64,000 nt of DNA from Novimethylophilus sp036504375 (GTDB lineage: Bacteria > Pseudomonadota > Gammaproteobacteria > Burkholderiales > Methylophilaceae), in NCBI RefSeq assembly GCF_036504375.1, contig NZ_DASXVH010000049.1, positions 21,031 through 85,030 on the forward strand. The letters are read 5' to 3'. How positions within the stretch are numbered: the stretch's first letter is position 1; each line of letters starts with the position of its first letter. Shown here piece after piece: positions 58,560 to 64,000 of the stretch. The notes under the pieces were generated by a model. That model did not search any database. It worked only from the letters and a program-made list of their open reading frames with translations, and was not told the DNA's origin. A program made the translations under genes and the position numbers.

Positions 58560-60068
58560 TTGCGCGCTCTTTTCAACTATCCGTACAGCCAGCTTGCGAT
58601 CGCTTCCCTGTTGGGCAGTTTTGCCGTTCTGGGCTATGCGCCGTTTTACTTTTACCCCGCCCCGATACTGGCGCTGGCCGGCCTGTTCCATCTGTGGGCA
58701 AGAAGTGATTCGATGTCACGCATGGCCGCGCTGGGCTTCGCCTTCGGCATGGGATTGTTCGGTACCGGCGTATCGTGGATTTACGTCAGCCTGCACGATT
58801 TTGGCGGCATGCCGATGCTGCTGGCGATATTCGCCACCACTGCGTTCTGCGCTTTTATTTCATTGCTGCCGTTGTCTGCCGGCTGGGCGCTTGGCAGGTT
58901 CTTCCCGGTAACACCAATGCTCGCCGCACCGCTGTTATGGACGGCACAGGAATGGATACGCGGCTGGATATTCACCGGCTTTCCCTGGCTCGCGGTCGGC
59001 TACTCGCAGGTCCCTTATAGCCCGCTGGCCGGCTTTGCGCCGCTGTTCGGCATCTACGGCGTGTCCCTGCTCACCGCAACCTGCGCGGCGCTGATCGCCG
59101 CGGCATTCGCCAAACGCCTCGGCAAAAAACCGCTGGCCCTGTGGTTGCTGGCCCTGTGGCTCTCCGGCGCCGCGCTCAAGCACGTGGAATGGAGCGAGCC
59201 CTACGGCCCGCGCGTCAGTTTCAGCCTGCTGCAGGGCAATATCGCGCAGGACCTGAAATGGCGCGAGGACGAGCTGGTGCATACCTTGCAAACCTACCGG
59301 CAAATGGTCATGGCCAGCCGCGCCAGGCTGATCGTGCTGCCGGAAATGGCCTTCCCGCTGCTGCTCGACGATCTGCCCAAAAGCTACCTCGACAACCTGG
59401 CCCGGCATGCGCGCAGCCAGGGCGGCGACCTGCTGGCCGGCGTCCCGGAAATCCGGCATGACGCGAACGAGACCCGCTACTACAACAGCATGCTGAGCTA
59501 CGGCACGGCGCCGACGCAGGTTTACCGTAAATCCCATCTGGTGCCGTTCGGCGAATTCATCCCGTTCAAGCCGGTGTTCGGCTGGATTTACCGGGAGCTG
59601 CTGCATATTCCCCTGGCCGACCTCGCTTCCGGCGAACCGAATCAGGCGCCGATGAACCTGGCCGGGCAAAAAGTCGCCATCGACATCTGCTACGAAGACG
59701 TGTTCGGCGAAGAAATCATCCGCCCGCTGCCGGAAGCCACGCTGCTGATCAACGTCAGCAACGACGCCTGGTACGGCAACTCGCTGGCGGCAGACCAGCA
59801 CATGCAGATGTCGCAGGCACGGGCGCTGGAAACGGCCCGCATGGTATTGCGCGCCACCAACACCGGCGCCACGGCCATGATCAACCGCGAAGGCCGGGTG
59901 CTGGCCCATGCGCCGCATTTCACGCAGGTTTCGCTGGATGGCGAAGCGCAGGGATATGTGGGGGCGACGCCTTATGTAAGGTGGGGCAACCGGCCGGTGA
60001 TTGTGATATTGACGGCCGGGATACTGGGTTTGGGGTGGCGGCAAAGAAAGTTCGGCAAGGCTCGATAG
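58560..60068 (+). CDS. lnt: apolipoprotein N-acyltransferase
   Basis: Adds the third acyl chain to outer-membrane lipoproteins. The 502-residue protein has about eight TM helices and the nitrilase-type catalytic triad: Glu in VLPEMAFPL, Lys in YRKSHLVPFGEF and Cys in DICYEDVFGE. The TTG start at 58560 is the only reasonable one. TATAAT at 58525-58530 is a plausible -10 just upstream. Usually lnt follows corC directly; here a small exported gene and a reversed mscL are inserted. Confidence 0.93.
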   Translation: MRALFNYPYSQLAIASLLGSFAVLGYAPFYFYPAPILALAGLFHLWARSDSMSRMAALGFAFGMGLFGTGVSWIYVSLHDFGGMPMLLAIFATTAFCAFISLLPLSAGWALGRFFPVTPMLAAPLLWTAQEWIRGWIFTGFPWLAVGYSQVPYSPLAGFAPLFGIYGVSLLTATCAALIAAAFAKRLGKKPLALWLLALWLSGAALKHVEWSEPYGPRVSFSLLQGNIAQDLKWREDELVHTLQTYRQMVMASRARLIVLPEMAFPLLLDDLPKSYLDNLARHARSQGGDLLAGVPEIRHDANETRYYNSMLSYGTAPTQVYRKSHLVPFGEFIPFKPVFGWIYRELLHIPLADLASGEPNQAPMNLAGQKVAIDICYEDVFGEEIIRPLPEATLLINVSNDAWYGNSLAADQHMQMSQARALETARMVLRATNTGATAMINREGRVLAHAPHFTQVSLDGEAQGYVGATPYVRWGNRPVIVILTAGILGLGWRQRKFGKAR

Positions 60069-60345
60069 TACTGGAGTGTCGACCGGGACGACGGTTTTGT
60101 TTTACCCCTTGTTTCGTTCCAATAAAATCTTAAACAAAACAGTCGACGGCTATTTCTCCACTGATAGTTGGCGCAGCTCATTATGGAATAATAGGGAACC
60201 CCTATCATTTTCGCTATTCCTGAATCCTATGTTCCCTTACTATTGCCGGGAATAGCTGATGCTTTACGATGATGTCTGCTGAATTTTCAGCGCCTACGTA
60301 ATTCCGGTAGGAACAGGTGTTGCGATTGAATGAGGATTCCATGGA
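60069..60345. other. intergenic region lnt-zwf
   Basis: 277 bases without a gene. It holds a weak ACCG-N6-CGGT hairpin followed by TTTTGTTTT just after lnt, a possible terminator, and a perfect small hairpin ATAGGG-AAC-CCCTAT at 60191-60205. No operator is recognised. Confidence 0.35.
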
Positions 60346-61851
60346 ATGAAAGAATTAGATCCTTGCACTATCGTTATTTTCGGCGCATGCGGGAACCTGT
60401 CACGAATAAAGCTGATGCCGGCTCTTTTCCAGCTCGAGAAATTGAAGAGGTTGCCTGAAAAAATGGTGATACTCGCTTGCGGGCTGGAAATATATTCCCG
60501 TGAGCAGTGGCTGGAAGAAGTTTCGTCGATGTTGCGGGCCAAGTTTCCCGGGGGGCTGGATGAGGCGGCGCTCGAGAGATTTTGCAATCGGCATCATTAT
60601 CATCCGAACCCTCCCGACGGCACCGAATCTTACTCTCGCCTGAAAAAGATCATCGAAGAGGATCCGGTTTTTCCGCCCAACGTCATCTTTTACATGTCGG
60701 TGCGTCCGTCCGAATTTCCCGGCATTATCGACAATCTGGGCGATATCGGCCTGCTCGAACAAAAGAGCGGCTGGCGGCGTGTGGTGATCGAGAAGCCGTT
60801 TGGCCAGGATCTGTTGAGCGCGCAGACATTGCAGGCCGGTCTCTACAAGCATCTGGATGAGCCCCAGATTTTCCGCATCGACCATTATCTTGGCAAAGGC
60901 ACCGTGCAGAACATCATGGTGTTCCGCTTTGCCAACATACTGCTGGAGCCGCTCTGGAGCCACCATTATATCGACCACGTGCAGATCACGCATTCAGAAA
61001 CGCTCGGTGTGGAAGGCCGTGCCGGATACTACGATGGCGCGGGCGCGCTGCGGGATATGATACAAAGCCATTTGCTGCAATTGCTCGCACTGGTGGCGAT
61101 GGAACCCCCCGTATCCATGAGCCCGGAGCACCTGCGCGACGAAAAGGTCAAGGTGCTCAAGTCAATCCGCCCGGTCACGCAAAATGCTGTCCATGCGCAT
61201 GCCTTTCGCGGGCAATACACCAGCGGCACCATAGATGGCAAGGTAGTGCCGGCCTATCTCGACGAGGCCGGAGTGGCGCCCGAGAGTGTCACGGAAACCT
61301 ATGCGGCGATGAAATTGTTCATCGATAGCTGGCGCTGGGCAGGGGTGCCGTTTTATGTGCGAACGGGCAAGCGCCTGCCGGAAAACAGTTCCGCGATCTG
61401 TATTCGCTTCAAGAACCCACCCAAGGAATTGCTGCGCAGCAAATTGCATGACTCATCCCATCCCAATTGGCTGCTGCTCGGCATCCAGCCAGACGACTGC
61501 ATGAAAATAGAAATGCAGGTCAAGGTTCCCGGGCTGGATTTGAATACGCGTTCCATCAGTCTTGATGCCACATACCGGGAAGAGGCAGACGAGGATTACG
61601 ATGCATACGAGGGTCTGCTGCTCGACGTGATGAAAGGCGATTATTCCCTCTTCCTGCGTTTCGATGAGGTCGAATGGGCTTGGCGCGTTGTCGATCCTAT
61701 CCTGAAGGTGTGGTCGATGGAGCGCAATTTCATCAACACCTACGCGGCAGGCACCTGGGGGCCGCGCGGCACCTATCGGCTGTTTGACCGGGACGACCAG
61801 TTTTGGCGACATTCGCTTAACGTGAATGGAGCAAAACTGGAGCCCTATTGA
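60346..61851 (+). CDS. zwf: glucose-6-phosphate 1-dehydrogenase
   Basis: Oxidises glucose 6-phosphate to 6-phosphogluconolactone with NAD(P)+. The 501-residue protein has the active-site motif RIDHYLGKGTVQN and the substrate region VIEKPFGQDL. The N-terminal coenzyme motif, normally GxxGDLA, reads GACGNLS (residues 13-19), with Asn replacing the usual Asp. No pgl or edd gene is adjacent. GAGGATTCC precedes the ATG. Confidence 0.92.
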   Translation: MKELDPCTIVIFGACGNLSRIKLMPALFQLEKLKRLPEKMVILACGLEIYSREQWLEEVSSMLRAKFPGGLDEAALERFCNRHHYHPNPPDGTESYSRLKKIIEEDPVFPPNVIFYMSVRPSEFPGIIDNLGDIGLLEQKSGWRRVVIEKPFGQDLLSAQTLQAGLYKHLDEPQIFRIDHYLGKGTVQNIMVFRFANILLEPLWSHHYIDHVQITHSETLGVEGRAGYYDGAGALRDMIQSHLLQLLALVAMEPPVSMSPEHLRDEKVKVLKSIRPVTQNAVHAHAFRGQYTSGTIDGKVVPAYLDEAGVAPESVTETYAAMKLFIDSWRWAGVPFYVRTGKRLPENSSAICIRFKNPPKELLRSKLHDSSHPNWLLLGIQPDDCMKIEMQVKVPGLDLNTRSISLDATYREEADEDYDAYEGLLLDVMKGDYSLFLRFDEVEWAWRVVDPILKVWSMERNFINTYAAGTWGPRGTYRLFDRDDQFWRHSLNVNGAKLEPY

Positions 61852-62180
61852 AAATGCAGGCCGGATAGTCGCGTGAGTGCTGGTCGGCCAGTTGGAGCCG
61901 GTTGGGGCCGGCTGTCTGAACGCCGCACATCAGCCTATTTTGTTGAAAAACTCTTTGAGCGTTATTTCTTTCAGCGGGATTCAGGAGCAAGCTCACGTTA
62001 CCTTTAAGGCTCCATTGTGTGGCGTTCCAAAAAGACGGTTTCCCAATCGCGACGAAACACCCCTACCGCTCCCCATCCAGGCGAGGGAGAAAAACCTCCT
62101 GATTCCAGGTCAAGCCCCGGAATAACCACCGACACATCGACAACCATGCTTTTGTCCCTACCCAAAAAGAAGTAAAATCA
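61852..62180. other. intergenic region zwf-glyQ
   Basis: 329 bases. A hairpin AGCCGG-N6-CCGGCT (61896-61913) without T-run lies 45 bases after zwf. The stretch TTTTGTTGAAAAACTC near 61940 resembles sequence often seen at insertion-sequence ends, but no second end or transposase fragment is visible. Nothing else recognised. Confidence 0.35.
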
Positions 62181-63131
62181 ATGCCTTTTGCAAGCCCACT
62201 CGCGAATCCGATGCTCACATTCCAGCAAATCATCCTCACGCTGCAACAATACTGGGACAATCAGGGCTGCGCGCTGCTGCAACCCTACGACATGGAAGTC
62301 GGCGCCGGCACCAGCCATACCGCCACGTTCCTGCGCGCCATCGGCCCCGAGCCGTGGAAAGCCGCCTACGTGCAGCCCAGCCGCCGGCCCAAGGACGGCC
62401 GCTACGGCGAGAACCCCAACCGCCTGCAGCATTACTATCAGTTTCAGGTGGTGCTGAAGCCGGCACCGGCCAACATCCTGGAACTCTATCTCGGCTCGCT
62501 GGAAGCGCTGGGCTTCGATCTCAAGAAAAACGACATCCGCTTCGTCGAGGACGACTGGGAAAACCCCACGCTGGGCGCCTGGGGGCTGGGCTGGGAAGTT
62601 TGGCTCAACGGCATGGAAGTCACGCAGTTCACCTATTTCCAGCAGGTCGGCGGCATCAACTGCAAGCCCATCACCGGCGAAATCACCTACGGTCTGGAAC
62701 GGCTGGCGATGTATCTGCAGGGCGTGGACAACGTGTTCGACCTGACCTGGACGGACGGCCTGAAGTATCGCGACGTCTACCACCAGAACGAAGTCGAGCA
62801 ATCCGCCTACAACTTCGAGCACAGCGATGTCGAGTTCCTGCTCGGTGCATTCGGCAGCCACGAAAAAGAAGCGCAGTACCTGATGCAACAACAACTGGCG
62901 CTGCCCGCCTACGAGCAGGTGCTGAAAGCTGCGCATACCTTCAACCTGCTGGACGCGCGCGGCGCGATTTCCGTCACCGAGCGCGCCGGCTATATCGGCC
63001 GCATCCGCAACCTGGCTCGTTCGGTCGCGCAAAGCTATCTCGACAGCCGCGCCCGGCTTGGTTTCCCGATGGCGCCCAGGCAATGGGCGGATGAAGTGTT
63101 GGCACAGATTGAAAAGAAAGCCGCGGCATGA
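62181..63131 (+). CDS. glyQ: glycine-tRNA ligase alpha subunit
   Basis: Catalytic subunit of the alpha2beta2 glycyl-tRNA synthetase. The 316-residue protein shows GCALLQPYDMEVGAGTSH, PSRRPKDGRYGENPNRLQHY and FTYFQQVGGI, almost the E. coli sequence. Start at 62181 has a purine-rich AAAAAGAAG upstream; an ATG at 62211 would also give a complete protein. It overlaps glyS by four bases (ATGA). Confidence 0.96.
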   Translation: MPFASPLANPMLTFQQIILTLQQYWDNQGCALLQPYDMEVGAGTSHTATFLRAIGPEPWKAAYVQPSRRPKDGRYGENPNRLQHYYQFQVVLKPAPANILELYLGSLEALGFDLKKNDIRFVEDDWENPTLGAWGLGWEVWLNGMEVTQFTYFQQVGGINCKPITGEITYGLERLAMYLQGVDNVFDLTWTDGLKYRDVYHQNEVEQSAYNFEHSDVEFLLGAFGSHEKEAQYLMQQQLALPAYEQVLKAAHTFNLLDARGAISVTERAGYIGRIRNLARSVAQSYLDSRARLGFPMAPRQWADEVLAQIEKKAAA

Positions 63132-64000
63132 GCACCAAAAACCTGTTGGTCGAATTATTCGTCGAAGAACTGCCGCCCAAGGCATTGAAAAAGCTGGGCG
63201 AAGCGTTCTCCGCCGCCCTGTTTGAATCGCTGAAGGCGCAAGGCCTGGCCGGTTCCGCATCCGCGGCCACGCCCTATGCCAGCCCACGCCGCCTGGCGGC
63301 GCATATCACGCAAGTCGCAGCACAGGCTGCCGACAAGCCGGTTTCGCAAAAACTGATGCCGGCCGCCGTGGGGCTGGATGCCAACGGCCAGGCCACGCCT
63401 GCGCTGCTGAAGAAACTGGCGGCGCTCGGCGCCGACGCGGCCGCCGTCCCCGGCCTTAAGCGCGAACACGACGGCAAGGCCGAGGTGCTGTTTCTCGATA
63501 TCGTAATGCCGGGCGCAACCTTAACCGACGGCCTGCAAAAGGCGCTGGAAGAAACCCTGGCCAAGCTGCCCATCCCCAAAGTGATGACTTACCAGCTGCC
63601 CGACGGCTGGAGCAGCGTCAACTTCGTGCGCCCGGCGCATGGACTGGTTGCGCTGCACGGCGACGACGTGGTGCCGGTTTCGGTGCTAGGACTGGCCTCC
63701 AGCAACGTCACCCAAGGCCACCGCTTCGAGGCCGCCAGGCATCCGGTGATGCTGCAGGATGCCGACAGCTATGCCGCGCAACTGGAAACCGAGGGCGCAG
63801 TGATCGCCGGCTTCGATGCCCGCCGCGCCGAGATCGTGCGTCAGCTGACCGCGGCGGCGGCCAGGGAAAAACTGCAACCCATAGCCGACGATGCCCTGCT
63901 GGATGAAGTCACCGCGCTGGTCGAGCGCCCCAACGTGCTGCTGGGCCAGTTCGAACAGGCATTTCTGGAGGTGCCGCAGGAATGTCTGATCCTGACGATG
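63128..64000 (+). CDS. glyS: glycine-tRNA ligase beta subunit (3' truncated by window)
   Basis: The frame starts MSTKNLLVELFVEELPPKAL, a conserved GlyS start, and stays open to the last base (291 codons; the family is about 690 residues). The beta subunit binds tRNA. Seen landmarks include ASPRRLAAHI, RPAHGLVALHGD and GHRFEAARHPV. The start codon overlaps the glyQ stop. Confidence 0.95.
   Translation, partial: MSTKNLLVELFVEELPPKALKKLGEAFSAALFESLKAQGLAGSASAATPYASPRRLAAHITQVAAQAADKPVSQKLMPAAVGLDANGQATPALLKKLAALGADAAAVPGLKREHDGKAEVLFLDIVMPGATLTDGLQKALEETLAKLPIPKVMTYQLPDGWSSVNFVRPAHGLVALHGDDVVPVSVLGLASSNVTQGHRFEAARHPVMLQDADSYAAQLETEGAVIAGFDARRAEIVRQLTAAAAREKLQPIADDALLDEVTALVERPNVLLGQFEQAFLEVPQECLILTM

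Noticed and set aside
1..64000. CRISPR array, prophage or large biosynthetic cluster
   Set aside because: No regularly spaced repeats, no phage structural genes and no modular synthase genes seen across the window.

Overview
The window reads as chromosome of a GC-rich betaproteobacterium, most likely a chemolithoautotroph of the Nitrosomonadales (Gallionellaceae/Sulfuricellaceae type). This rests on a red-type form I RuBisCO with its CbbX activase, the order TPR protein-lolB-ispE-tRNA-Gln-prs-rplY-pth-ychF, the miaB-phoH-ybeY-corC-lnt cluster, OxyR and RpoH of proteobacterial type, and ubiquinone genes. The assignment is inference from gene content; no rRNA is present. The window starts inside rsmA and ends inside glyS.

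Layout. 1-9.3 kb: housekeeping genes (rsmA, adk, gloA, mtfA, ferredoxin, coaD, rsmD, an M16 peptidase pair, ftsY-ftsE-ftsX) with a REP-like hairpin pair between ftsY and ftsE. 9.3-13.2 kb: carbon fixation, cbbR divergent from cbbL-cbbS-cbbX. 13.3-18.6 kb: a LysR regulator divergent from a periplasmic molybdenum hydroxylase of the isoquinoline 1-oxidoreductase type, with XdhC- and MocA-like maturation factors. 19-23 kb: peroxide defence, with trxC and oxyR divergent from rubrerythrin, rubredoxin, dps and rubredoxin reductase. 22.9-24.8 kb: a LexA-family repressor, an isolated 23-residue pqqA and an inositol-phosphatase-like gene. 24.8-26.6 kb: a decayed island with inverted clusters of a 10-mer, a broken TonB receptor gene and a tRNA 3' fragment, ending just upstream of rpoH, which carries a CIRCE-like operator. 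27.5-29.9 kb: a dynamin-like GTPase gene overlapping an isolated ccoS, followed by a 32-residue membrane peptide.

30-34 kb: DUF971, ubiE, ubiJ, ubiB and an HDOD gene. 34.3-40 kb: a sodium:solute symporter, potABCD and DUF2784. 40-45.9 kb: one compositionally odd gene, mutM, a long inverted repeat and a Gld-like ABC exporter operon. 46-53.7 kb: TPR-lolB-ispE, tRNA-Gln, prs, rplY, pth, cytochrome b561, ychF. 53.7-64 kb: tRNA-Met, miaB, phoH, ybeY, corC, a small exported protein, mscL, lnt, zwf, glyQ and the start of glyS.

Several genes work together directly: CbbX reactivates the CbbLS enzyme under CbbR; rubredoxin reductase, rubredoxin and rubrerythrin form an NAD(P)H-driven peroxidase chain beside the iron-storing Dps, probably under OxyR; UbiE, UbiJ and UbiB act in ubiquinone synthesis; PotABCD is a complete polyamine importer. 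No CRISPR array, intact transposase or prophage was seen.
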